Origin: Euonymus europaeus
Taxonomy: Eukaryota > Streptophyta > Magnoliopsida > Celastrales > Celastraceae
Direction: 5' to 3'
NCBI GenBank assembly: GCA_963580455.1
Contig: OY756966.1
Location: 17,115,001 to 17,179,000 of the forward strand
Length of the DNA stretch: 64,000 bases
This document shows positions 53,252 through 62,200 of the stretch, one piece after another; position 1 is the stretch's first letter, and every line of letters starts with the position of its first letter. A model generated the notes under the pieces. That model was given only the letters and a program-made list of their open reading frames with translations. It was not told where the DNA came from and ran no database searches. Position numbers and translations under genes: made by a program.

Positions 53252-53256
53252 CAAAT
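53252..53256 (+). repeat. target-site duplication, left copy (CAAAT)
   Basis: CAAAT directly precedes the TG end of the insertion and is repeated directly after its CA end. The uninterrupted satellite at this site reads ATGACAAATAGACAAAACC, with a single CAAAT. This establishes a 5-bp duplication made on insertion. Confidence 0.93.
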
Positions 53257-53329
53257 TGTAACACCCCGCCCCAGCCCAGATCAACAGCCCAACTGGCCTC
53301 CCTGGCACTGGCCACCATCAAGTGTTACT
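53257..53329 (+). repeat. 73-bp end module, unit 1 left
   Basis: Begins TGTAACACC and ends AAGTGTTACT, so it is bounded by its own short inverted repeat (the last base departs from the ideal A). The same module in reverse is 53,563-53,635, and unit 3 carries the pair 54,012-54,084 and 54,347-54,419. All four are 73 bp long. The ACCATCAAGTGTTAC inner end is the best conserved part. Confidence 0.82.
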
Positions 53330-53391
53330 AGGCCCATGGGCCCCACCCCCAACCCATCTCTCCCCTAATTGGGATTAGGTTGTTGCTCCTG

Positions 53392-53446
53392 GGAGTCGAA
53401 CCCCTCAAGGCCTTTACATGGGCAACTCCCATCACCAACTAAGCCA
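53392..53446 (-). promoter_or_regulatory. tRNA-like Pol III A box and B box, unit 1 leftward
   Basis: Mirror copy of the rightward pair: A box at 53,435-53,446 and B box at 53,392-53,402, read on the minus strand. The two A boxes abut at the centre, so transcripts would diverge from a shared point. Confidence 0.65.
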
Positions 53447-53501
53447 TGGCTTAGTTGGTGATGGGTGTTGCCCATGTAAAGGCCTTGAGGGGTTCGACTC
53501 C
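53447..53501 (+). promoter_or_regulatory. tRNA-like Pol III A box and B box, unit 1 rightward
   Basis: A-box-like TGGCTTAGTTGG at 53,447-53,458 and B-box-like GGTTCGACTCC at 53,491-53,501, 32 bp apart, in tRNA order. They are followed by GGAGCAAC, which resembles the 3' strand of an acceptor stem. The 5' acceptor strand is missing because the centre of symmetry falls just before the A box. The match to the A-box (TRGCNNAGYNGG) and B-box (GGTTCGANNCC) consensus is seen; promoter activity is inferred. Confidence 0.65.
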
Positions 53502-53562
53502 CAGGAGCAACAACCCACCCTTGAGATAAGGGAGAGGGGTTGGGGGTGGGGCCCATGGGCCT

Positions 53563-53635
53563 AGTAACACTTGATGGTGGGCCTGGTGCCGGGCGGGCCA
53601 GAGGGCTGTCGAGCTGGACGGGCCGGGGTGTTACA
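53563..53635 (-). repeat. 73-bp end module, unit 1 right
   Basis: Reverse-oriented partner of the left module, reading AGTAACACTTGATGG at its inner border and GGGGTGTTACA at its outer border. It resembles the unit 3 right module (shared GTAACACTTGATGGTGGGC, GGCGGGCC..., GGGCTGTCG, GGGCCGGGGTGTTACA) more than it resembles its own partner, suggesting the left arm has drifted faster or was exchanged. Confidence 0.8.
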
Positions 53636-53768
53636 GAAAAACTACCTTTTTTGAATCAGAGTTGCGCAGCAGACTCGTGACAGGCCCATGGACCCTAAGG
53701 TAGCCCAACCCCTCTCCCCCCCCAGCCCATCTCAAGCTGGCACCATCAAGGGTGGGTTGTTGGAGCAA

Positions 53769-53823
53769 GGATTCGAACTCCTTCACTCCCTTTGATGGGC
53801 AACTCCCACCACCAGCTAAGCCA
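53769..53823 (-). promoter_or_regulatory. tRNA-like Pol III A box and B box, unit 2 leftward
   Basis: Exact reverse-complement copy of the rightward pair (A box 53,812-53,823, B box 53,769-53,779), as required by the perfect palindrome. Confidence 0.65.
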
Positions 53824-53878
53824 TGGCTTAGCTGGTGGTGGGAGTTGCCCATCAAAGGGAGTGAAGGAGTTCGAATCC
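53824..53878 (+). promoter_or_regulatory. tRNA-like Pol III A box and B box, unit 2 rightward
   Basis: A-box-like TGGCTTAGCTGG at 53,824-53,835 and B-box-like AGTTCGAATCC at 53,868-53,878, again with 32 bp between them. It is followed by TTGCTCCAACA. GTTCGAATCC is an exact T-loop-type word. Confidence 0.65.
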
Positions 53879-54011
53879 TTGCTCCAACAACCCACCCTTG
53901 ATGGTGCCAGCTTGAGATGGGCTGGGGGGGGAGAGGGGTTGGGCTACCTTAGGGTCCATGGGCCTGTCACGAGTCTGCTGCGCAACTCTGATTCAAAAAA
54001 GGTAGTTTTTA

Positions 54012-54084
54012 TGTAACACCCCGGCCCGCCCAGCACGACAGCCCAACTGGCCCGCTTGGCACAAGCCCACCATCAAGTGTTACA
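54012..54084 (+). repeat. 73-bp end module, unit 3 left
   Basis: Begins TGTAACACC and ends GTGTTACA, giving an exact short inverted repeat at its own borders. Same length and order as the unit 1 modules. Confidence 0.82.
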
Positions 54085-54148
54085 GGGCCGCGGCCCACTA
54101 CCCCCAACCTATAGCCACCTCTCACAAGGCTGGAGGTTGTTGGTGCTG

Positions 54149-54215
54149 AGGTTCGAACTCTCGACCTACCCCTCAACACCCTTTAATGTGCCTCTACACA
54201 TCACCAACTAATCCG
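54149..54215 (-). promoter_or_regulatory. tRNA-like Pol III A box and B box, unit 3 leftward
   Basis: Mirror pair: B box at 54,149-54,159 and A box at 54,204-54,215 on the minus strand. The A box has one change (CTAAT for CTTAG context, reading ATTAGTTGG), so the leftward promoter is slightly weaker by consensus. Confidence 0.55.
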
Positions 54216-54282
54216 CGGCTTAGTTGGTGATGTGTAGAGGCACATTAAAGGGTGTTGAGGGGTAGGTCGAGAGTTCGAACCT
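54216..54282 (+). promoter_or_regulatory. tRNA-like Pol III A box and B box, unit 3 rightward
   Basis: A-box-like CGGCTTAGTTGG at 54,216-54,227 and B-box-like AGTTCGAACCT at 54,272-54,282, 44 bp apart. The spacing is longer than in units 1 and 2 but within what tRNA genes with longer variable regions show. Confidence 0.6.
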
Positions 54283-54346
54283 CAGCACCAACAACCTCCA
54301 GCCTTGTGAGAGGTGGATATAGGTTGGGGGTAGTGGGCCGCGGCCC

Positions 54347-54419
54347 TGTAACACTTGATGGTGGGCTTGTGCCAAGCGGGCCAGTTGGGCTGTCGTGCTG
54401 GGCGGGCCGGGGTGTTACA
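54347..54419 (-). repeat. 73-bp end module, unit 3 right
   Basis: Begins TGTAACACTTGATGG on the plus strand and ends GGGGTGTTACA, exactly 73 bp. It is the reverse complement of the left module with few differences. Its outer border is the right end of the whole insertion. Confidence 0.82.
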
Positions 54420-54424
54420 CAAAT
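54420..54424 (+). repeat. target-site duplication, right copy (CAAAT)
   Basis: CAAAT directly follows the terminal TGTTACA. After it the interrupted monomer resumes as AGACAAAACC with the AAACGCTCC and GAGTTTAGC variants, the same monomer type as at 52,470, 58,757 and 63,077. Confidence 0.93.
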
Positions 54425-54540
54425 AGACAAAACCGTTAAACGCTCCTCCATAGTGAGAGTTTAGCAACTACGGACTATCAAAGTTGTTCGGGATAGACTT
54501 TTTATTGTTCTTCTATGTCAAATTTTACGAGTATAAGCTT

Positions 54541-55610
54541 CCTACATTATTTCGATGCCAAAACACCAACTTTCTATGACAAATGGACAAAATCGTTAAA
54601 AGCTCCTCCATAGAGAGAGTTGAGCAACTACGGACTATCAAAGTTGCTCTGGATAGACTTTTAATTGTTCTTCTATGTCAAATTTAACGAGTATAAGCTT
54701 CCTACATTATTTCAATGCCAAAACACCAACTTTCTATGACAAATAGACAAAACCGTTAAAAGCTCCTCCATAGTGAGAGTTGAGCAACTACGGACTATCA
54801 AAGTTGCTCGGGATAGACTTTTTATTGTTCTTCTATGTCAAATTTTACGAGTATAAGCTTCCTACATTATATCGATGCCAAAACACCAACTTTCGATGAC
54901 AAATGGACAAAACCGTTAAAAGCTCCTCCATAGAGAGAGTTGAGCAACTACGGACTATCAAAGTTGCTCGGGATAGACTTTTAATTGTTCTTCTATGTCA
55001 AATTTAACGAGTATAAGCTTCCTACATTATTTCGATGCCAAAACACAAACTTTCTATGACAAAAAAATAAAATCGTTAAAACCTCCACCATAGAAAGAGT
55101 TGAGCAACTTCTGACTATCAAAATTGCTCGGGATAGACTTTTTATTGTTCTTCTATGTCAAATTTTACGAGTATAAGCTTCCTATATTATTTCGATGCCA
55201 AAATAGCAACTTTCTATGACAAATAGACAAAACCATTAAAAGCTCCTACATAGAGAGAGTTGAGCAACTTCGGACAATCAAAGTTGCTCGGGATAGACTT
55301 TTTATTGTTCTTCTATGTCAAATTTTACGAGTATAAGCTTCCTACATTATTTCGATGCCAAAACACCAACTTTCTATGACAAATAGACAAAACCAATAAA
55401 AACTCTTACATAGAGAGAGTTGAGCAACTTCGGACAATCAAAGTTGCTCGGGATAGACTTTTTATTGTTCTTCTATGTCAAATTTTACAAGTATAAGCTT
55501 CCTACATTATTTCGATGCCAAAACACCAACTTTCGATGACAAATGGACATAACCGTTAAAAGCTCCTCGATAGAGAGAGTTGAGCAACTACGGACTATCA
55601 AAGTTGCTCG
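54541..55610 (+). repeat. earlier partial copy of the 27-monomer repeat
   Basis: About 54,541-55,610 matches about 59,500-60,569 (offset 4,959, i.e. 31 monomers minus 1 bp), sharing CATTATATCGATGCC, CAAAACCTCCACC, AAAATAGCAACTTTC and CTCCTCGATAGAG. This first copy is followed by four extra monomers (about 55,611-56,210) that the second lacks. A 1-bp deletion in those extra monomers (GGACTACAAAATTG, near 55,747) explains the odd offset. Confidence 0.85.
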
Positions 55611-56210
55611 GGATAGACTTTTAATTGTTCTTCTATGTCAAATTTAACGAATATAAGCTTCCTACATTATTTCGATGCCAAAACACCAACTTTCTATGAC
55701 AAATAGATAAAATCGTTAAAAGCTCCACCATAGAAAAAGTTGAGCAACTTCGGACTACAAAATTGCTCGGGATAGACTTTTTATTGTTCTTCTATGTCAA
55801 ATTTTACGAGTATAAGCTTCCTACATTATTTCGATGCCAAAACACCAACTTTCTATGACAAATAGACAAAACCATTAAAAGCTCCTACATAGAGAGAGTT
55901 GAGCAACTTCTGACTATCAAAGTTGCTCGGGATAGACTTTTAATTGTTCTTCTATGTCAAATTTAACGAGTATAAGCTTCCTACATTATTTCGATGCCAA
56001 AACACCCACTTTCTATGACAAATAGATAAAATCGTTAAAAGCTCCACCATAGAAAAAGTTGAGCAACTTCGGACTATCAAAATTGCTCGGGATAGACTTT
56101 TTATTGTTCTTCTATGTCAAATTTTACGAGTATAAGCTTCCTACATTATTTCGATGCCAAAACACCAACTTTCGATGACAAATGGACAAAATCGTTAAAA
56201 GCTCCTCCAT

Positions 56211-59200
56211 AGAGAGAGTTGAGCAACTACGGACTATCAAAGTTGCTCGGGATGGACTTTTAATTGTTCTTCTATGTCAAATTTAACGAGTATAAGCTTC
56301 CTACATTATTTCAATGCCAAAACACCAATTTTCTATGACAAATAGACAAAACCGTTAAAAGCTCCTCCATAGTGAGAGTTGAGCAAATACGGACTATCAA
56401 AGTTGCTCGGGATAGAGTTTTTATTGTTCTTCTATGTCAAATTTTACGAGTATAAGCTTCCTACATTATTTCGATGCCAAAACACCAACTTTCGATGACA
56501 AATGGACAAAACCGATAAAGGCTCCTACATAGAGAGAGTTGAGCAACTACGGACTATCAAAGTTGCTCGGGATAGACTTTTAATTGTTCTTCTATGTCAA
56601 ATTTAACGAGTATAAGCTTCCTATATTATTTCGACGCCAAAACACCAGCTTTTTATGACAAATAGACAAAACCATTAAAAGCTCCTACATAGAGAGAGTT
56701 GAGCAACTTCGGACAATCAAAGTTGCTCGGGATAGACTTTTTATTGTTCTTCTATGTCAAATTTTACGAGTATAAGCTTCCTACATTATTTCGATGCCAA
56801 AACACCAACTTTCGATGACAAATGGACATAACCATTAAAAGCTCCTCCATAGAGAGAATTGAGCAACTACGGACTATCAAAGTTGCTCGGGATAGACTTT
56901 TAATTGTTCTTCTATGTCAAATTTAACGAGTATAAGCTTCCTACATTATTTCGATGCCAAAACACCAACTTTCTATGACAAATAGATAAAATCGTTAAAA
57001 GCTCCTACATAGAGAGAGTTGAGCAACTACGGACTATCAAAGTTGCTCGGGATAGACTTTTTATTGTTCTTCTATGTCAAATTTTACGAGTATAAGCTTC
57101 CTACATTATTTCGATGCCAAAACATCAACTTTCTATGACAAATAGACAAAACCAATAAAAACTCTTACATAGAGAGAGTTGAGCAACTTCGGACGATCAA
57201 AGTTGCTCGGGATAGACTTTTTATTGTTCTTCTATGTCAAATTTTACGAGTATAAGCTTCCTACATTATTTCGATGCCAAAACACCAACTTTCGATGACA
57301 AATGGACATAATCGTTAAAAGCTCCTCCATAGAGAGAGTTGAGCAACTACGGACAATCAAAGTTTCTCGGGATAGACTTTTTACTGTTCTTCTATGTCAA
57401 ATTTTACGAGTATAAGCTTGCTACATTATTTCGATGCCAAAACACCAACTTTCGATGACAAATGGACATAACCGTTAAAAGCTCCTCCATAGAGAGAGTT
57501 GAGCAACTACGGACTATCAAAGTTGCTCGGGATAGACTTTTAATTGTTCTTCTATGTCAAATTTAACGAGTATAAGCTTCCTACATTATTTCGATGCCAA
57601 AACACCAACTTACTATGACAAATAGATAAAATCGTTAAAAGCTCCACCATAGAAAAAGTTGAGCAACTTCGGACCATCAAAATTGCTCGGGATAGACTTT
57701 TTATTGTTCTTCTATGTCAAATTTTACGAGTATAAGCTTCCTACATTATTTCGATGACAAAACACCAAGTTTCTATGACAAATAGACAAAACCATTAAAA
57801 GCTTCTACATAGAGAGAGTTGAGCAACTTCTGACTATCAAAGTTGCTCGGGATAGACTTTTAATTGTTCTTCTATGTCAAATTTAACGAGTATAAGCTTC
57901 CTACATTATTTCGATGCCAAAACACCAACTTTCTATGACAAATAGACAAAACCAATAAAAACTCTTACATAGAGAGAGTTGAGCAACTTCGGACAATCAA
58001 AGTTGCTCGGGATAGACTTTTTATTGTTCTTCTATGTCAAATTTTACGAGTATAAGCTTCCTACATTATTTTGATGCCAAAACACCAACTTTCGATGACA
58101 AATGGACAAAATCGTTAAAAGCTCCTCCATAGAGAGAGTTGAGCAACTACGGACTATCAAAGTTGCTCGGGATGGACTTTTAATTGTTCTTCTATGTCAA
58201 ATTTAACGAGTATAAGCTTCCTACATTATTTCGATGCCAAAACACCAACTTTCTATGACACATAGACAAAACCATTAAAAGCTCCTACATAGAGAGAGTT
58301 GAGCAACTTCGGACAATCAAAGTTGCTCGGGATAGACTTTTTATTGTTCTTCTATGTCAAATTTTACGAGTATAAGCTTCCTACATTATTTCGATGCCAA
58401 AACACCAACTTTCATTGACAAATAGACAAAACCATTAAAAACTCTTACATAGAGAGAGTTGAGCAACTACGAACTATCAAAGTTGCTCGGGATAGACTTT
58501 TTATTGTTCTTCTATGTCAAATTTTACGAGGATAAGCTTCCTACATTATTTCGATGCCAAAACACCAACTTTCTATGACAAATGGACAAAATCGTTAAAA
58601 GCTCCTCCATAGAAAGAGTTGGGCAACTACGGACTATCAAAGTTGCTCGGGATAGACTTTTAATTGTTCTTCTATGTCAAATTGAACGAGTATAAGCTTC
58701 CTACATTATTTCAATGCCAAAACACCAACTTTCTATGACAAATAGACAAAACCGTTAAACGCTCCTCCATAGTGAGAGTTTAGCAACTACGGACTATCAA
58801 AGTTGTTCGGGATAGACTTTTTATTGTTCTTCTATGTCAAATTTTACGAGTATAAGCTTCCTACATTATTTCGATGCCAAAACACCAACTTTCGATGACA
58901 AATGGACAAAACCGTTAAAAGCTCCTCCATAGAGAGAGTTGAGCAACTACGGACTATCAAAGTTGCTCGGGATAGACTTTTAATTGTTCTTCTATGTCAA
59001 ATTTAACGAGTATAAGCTTCCTACATTATTTCGATGCCAAAACACCAACTTTCTATGACAAAAAAATAAAATCGTTAAAAGCTCCACCATAGAAAGAGTT
59101 GAGCAACTTCTGACTATCAAAATTGCTCGGGATAGACTTTTTATTGGTCTTCTATGTCAAATTTTACGAGTATAAGCTTCCTACATTATTTCGATGCCAA

Positions 59201-62200
59201 AACACCAACTTTCTATGACAAATAGACAAAACCATTAAAAGCTCCTACATAGAGAGAGTTCAGCAACTTCGGACAATCAAAGTTGCTCGGGATAGACTTT
59301 TTATTGTTCTTCTATGTCAAATTTTACGAGTATAAGCTTCCTACATTATTTCGATGCCAAAACACCAACTTTCATTGACAAATAGAGAAAACCATTAAAA
59401 ACTCTTACATAGAGAGAGTTGAGCAACTACGAACTATCAAAGTTGCTCGGGATAGACTTTTTATTGTTCTTCTATGTCAAATTTTACGAGTATAAGCTTC
59501 CTACATTATTTCGATGCCAAAACACCAACTTTCTATGACAAATGGACAAAATCGTTAAAAGCTCCTCCATAGAGAGAGTTGAGCAACTACGGACTATCAA
59601 AGTTGCTCTGGATAGACTTTTAATTGTTCTTCTATGTCAAATTTAACGAGTATAAGCTTCCTACATTATTTCAATGCCAAAATACCAACTTTCTATGACA
59701 AATAGACAAAACCGTTAAAAGCTCCTCCATAGTGAGAGTTGAGCAACTACGGACTATCAAAGTTGCTCGGGATAGACTTTTTATTGTTCTTCTATGTCAA
59801 ATTTTACGAGTATAAGCTTCCTACATTATATCGATGCCAAAACACCAACTTTCGATGACAAATGGACAAAACCGTTAAAAGCTCCTCCATAGAGAGAGTT
59901 GAGCAACTACGGACTATCAAAGTTGCTCGGGATAGACTTTTAATTGTTCTTCTATGTCAAATTTAACGAGTATAAGCTTCCTACATTATTTCGATGCCAA
60001 AACACAAACTTTCTATGACAAAAAAATAAAATCGTTAAAACCTCCACCATAGAAAGAGTTGAGCAACTTCTGACTATCAAAATTGCTCGGGATAGACTTT
60101 TTATTGTTCTTCTATGTCAAATTTTACGAGTATAAGCTTCCTATATTATTTCGATGCCAAAATAGCAACTTTCTATGACAAATAGACAAAACCATTAAAA
60201 GCTCCTACATAGAGAGAGTTGAGCAACTTCGGACAATCAAAGTTGCTCGGGATAGACTTTTTATTGTTCTTCTATGTCAAATTTTACGAGTATAAGCTTC
60301 CTACATTATTTCGATGCCAAAACACCAACTTTCTATGACAAATAGACAAAACCAATAAAAACTCTTACATAGAGAGAGTTGAGCAACTTCGGACAATCAA
60401 AGTTGCTCGGGATAGACTTTTTATTGTTCTTCTATGTCAAATTTTACAAGTATAAGCTTCCTACATTATTTCGATGCCAAAACACCAACTTTCGATGACA
60501 AATGGACATAACCGTTAAAAGCTCCTCGATAGAGAGAGTTGAGCAACTACGGACTATCAAAGTTGCTCGGGATGGACTTTTAATTGTTCTTCTATGTCAA
60601 ATTTAACGAGTATAAGCTTCCTACATTATTTCAATGCCAAAACACCAATTTTCTATGACAAATAGACAAAACCGTTAAAAGCTCCTCCATAGTGAGAGTT
60701 GAGCAAATACGGACTATCAAAGTTGCTCGGGATAGAGTTTTTATTGTTCTTCTATGTCAAATTTTACGAGTATAAGCTTCCTACATTATTTCGATGCCAA
60801 AACACCAACTTTCGATGACAAATGGACAAAACCGATAAAGGCTCCTACATAGAGAGAGTTGAGCAACTACGGACTATCAAAGTTGCTCGGGATAGACTTT
60901 TAATTGTTCTTCTATGTCAAATTTAACGAGTATAAGCTTCCTATATTATTTCGACGCCAAAACACCAGCTTTTTATGACAAATAGACAAAACCATTAAAA
61001 GCTCCTACATAGAGAGAGTTGAGCAACTTCGGACAATCAAAGTTGCTCGGGATAGACTTTTTATTGTTCTTCTATGTCAAATTTTACGAGTATAAGCTTC
61101 CTACATTATTTCGATGCCAAAACACCAACTTTCGATGACAAATGGACATAACCATTAAAAGCTCCTCCATAGAGAGAATTGAGCAACTACGGACTATCAA
61201 AGTTGCTCGGGATAGACTTTTAATTGTTCTTCTATGTCAAATTTAACGAGTATAAGCTTCCTACATTATTTCGATGCCAAAACACCAACTTTCTATGACA
61301 AATAGATAAAATCGTTAAAAGCTCCTACATAGAGAGAGTTGAGCAACTACGGACTATCAAAGTTGCTCGGGATAGACTTTTTATTGTTCTTCTATGTCAA
61401 ATTTTACGAGTATAAGCTTCCTACATTATTTCGATGCCAAAACATCAACTTTCTATGACAAATAGACAAAACCAATAAAAACTCTTACATAGAGAGAGTT
61501 GAGCAACTTCGGACGATCAAAGTTGCTCGGGATAGACTTTTTATTGTTCTTCTATGTCAAATTTTACGAGTATAAGCTTCCTACATTATTTCGATGCCAA
61601 AACACCAACTTTCGATGACAAATGGACATAATCGTTAAAAGCTCCTCCATAGAGAGAGTTGAGCAACTACGGACAATCAAAGTTTCTCGGGATAGACTTT
61701 TTACTGTTCTTCTATGTCAAATTTTACGAGTATAAGCTTGCTACATTATTTCGATGCAAAAACACCAACTTTCGATGACAAATGGACATAACCGTTAAAA
61801 GCTCCTCCATAGAGAGAGTTGAGCAACTACGGACTATCAAAGTTGCTCGGGATAGACTTTTAATTGTTCTTCTATGTCAAATTTAACGAGTATAAGCTTC
61901 CTACATTATTTCGATGCCAAAACACCAACTTACTATGACAAATAGATAAAATCAATAAAAGCTCCACCATAGAAAAAGTTGAGCAACTTCGGACCATCAA
62001 AATTGCTCGGGATAGACTTTTTATTGTTCTTCTATGTCAAATTTTACGAGTATAAGCTTCCTACATTATTTCGATGACAAAACACCAAGTTTCTATGACA
62101 AATAGACAAAACCATTAAAAGCTTCTACATAGAGAGAGTTGAGCAACTTCTGACTATCAAAGTTGCTCGGGATAGACTTTTAATTGTTCTTCTATGTCAA

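Larger units (their letters stand above)
1..53256 (+). repeat. 160-bp satellite array, left block (about 333 monomers)
   Basis: Uninterrupted head-to-tail tandem repeat with a 160-bp period, seen directly as recurrence of the same landmarks (TGCCAAAACACCAACTTTC, CTCCATAGAGAGAGTTGAGC, GTATAAGCTTCCTACATT) every 160 bases. Monomers differ by scattered substitutions, with rare 1-2-bp indels and two 24-bp deletions. No orientation switch was seen. Base composition is AT-rich and even. No gene, RNA gene, CRISPR array or other unique sequence is visible in these 53 kb. A near-nucleosomal monomer and nested higher-order repeats are typical of plant centromeric, pericentromeric or subtelomeric satellites. 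The exact chromosomal position is inference and cannot be read from the sequence. Confidence 0.98.
53257..53635. mobile_element. inverted-repeat unit 1 (TGTAACA ends, tRNA-like core)
   Basis: 379-bp imperfect inverted repeat centred at 53,446/53,447 (CCATGG). The inner arms, including the region from TGTTGCTCC to the centre, pair nearly perfectly. The outer arms differ at scattered sites, and a short stretch near 53,365-53,390 (CTAATTGGGATTAGG against ATCTCAAGGGTGGG in the opposite arm) has diverged. From the outside in, each arm has a 73-bp end module, a GGCCCATGGGCC self-complementary word, a C-rich stretch, and a tRNA-like T-arm and D-arm that meet at the centre. It is clearly homologous to unit 3 over its whole length and to unit 2 in the core. 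Confidence 0.85.
53637..54010. repeat. 374-bp perfect palindrome
   Basis: Arms 53,637-53,823 and 53,824-54,010 are exact reverse complements with no loop. A transcript of either strand would fold into a 187-bp perfect duplex. As DNA it could extrude as a cruciform. Perfect spacer-free palindromes of this length are normally unstable, so the sequence is either very young or kept identical by arm-to-arm conversion. Confidence 0.93.
53636..54011. mobile_element. inverted-repeat unit 2 with a perfect 374-bp palindrome
   Basis: Bases 53,637-54,010 form a palindrome with two 187-bp arms and no spacer, centred at 53,823/53,824 (CCATGG). I compared the arms base by base and found no mismatch, including equal runs of eight C/G. 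One unpaired base lies at each border (G 53,636, A 54,011). The ends, AAAAACTACCTTTTTT and its complement, differ from the TGTAACACC ends of units 1 and 3. The core is homologous to theirs: CCAGCTAAGCCATGGCTTAGCTGG at the centre, then GAGTTCGAATCC and CAACAACCCACCCTTGA. It may be the interior of a TRIM-like element or a separate foldback element. Confidence 0.9.
53257..54419. mobile_element. 1,163-bp composite inverted-repeat element (TG...CA ends, 5-bp target duplication)
   Basis: A GC-rich block sits inside one satellite monomer. It starts TGTAACACCCC, ends GGGGTGTTACA and is flanked by CAAAT on both sides. Empty sites are visible in paralogous monomers at about 52,430, 58,720 and 63,040. 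Inside are three consecutive long inverted repeats: 53,257-53,635, 53,636-54,011 and 54,012-54,419. Neither internal junction shows a target duplication, so the whole appears to have moved as one unit. There is no transposase, integrase or reverse transcriptase, so the element must be non-autonomous. TG...CA ends with 5-bp duplications are the usual signature of LTR-retrotransposon integrases, which suggests a TRIM-like element (units 1 and 3 as LTRs, unit 2 as the interior). However, I see no primer-binding site after unit 1, and units 1 and 3 are clearly diverged. A foldback DNA element is the alternative. Confidence 0.88.
54012..54419. mobile_element. inverted-repeat unit 3 (TGTAACA ends, tRNA-like core)
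   Basis: 408-bp inverted repeat centred at 54,215/54,216 (CCGCGG). The arms pair very closely over their full length; one mismatch lies next to the centre (CTAATCC against GGCTTAG). It has the same order as unit 1: a 73-bp end module, a GGGCCGCGGCCC self-complementary word (about 54,085 and 54,340), a C-rich stretch, then T-arm-like and D-arm-like sequence to the centre. It differs from unit 1 by many substitutions and a longer core, so the two were not made as identical copies by this insertion unless the element was already diverged. Confidence 0.85.

Noticed and set aside
1..53256. CRISPR array
   Set aside because: The whole 160-bp unit is repeated. There are no short repeats separated by unique spacers, no leader and no cas genes.
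53392..54282. True tRNA genes
   Set aside because: A-box and B-box words are present, but the 5' acceptor strand is absent at the centre of symmetry and the T stem pairs poorly. I treat them as tRNA-like promoter remnants.
53257..54419. Ordinary LTR retrotransposon or a Cassandra TRIM
   Set aside because: Ends and target duplication fit, but the first and third units are diverged and palindromic, there is no primer-binding site after unit 1, and the promoter words are tRNA-like rather than 5S-rRNA-like. Kept only as a possible relation.
53257..54419. hAT, Mutator, CACTA or Tc1/Mariner MITE
   Set aside because: The 5-bp target duplication and TGTAACACC ends do not match the 8-bp, 9-10-bp, 3-bp or TA duplications and the usual terminal motifs of these groups.
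53365..54467. Open frames of 61-74 codons on both strands in the insertion
   Set aside because: The two 74-codon frames (53,631-53,855 minus, 53,792-54,016 plus) are the same sequence read from the two palindrome arms. The others cross unit borders or run into satellite. None resembles a transposase, integrase, Gag or reverse transcriptase.
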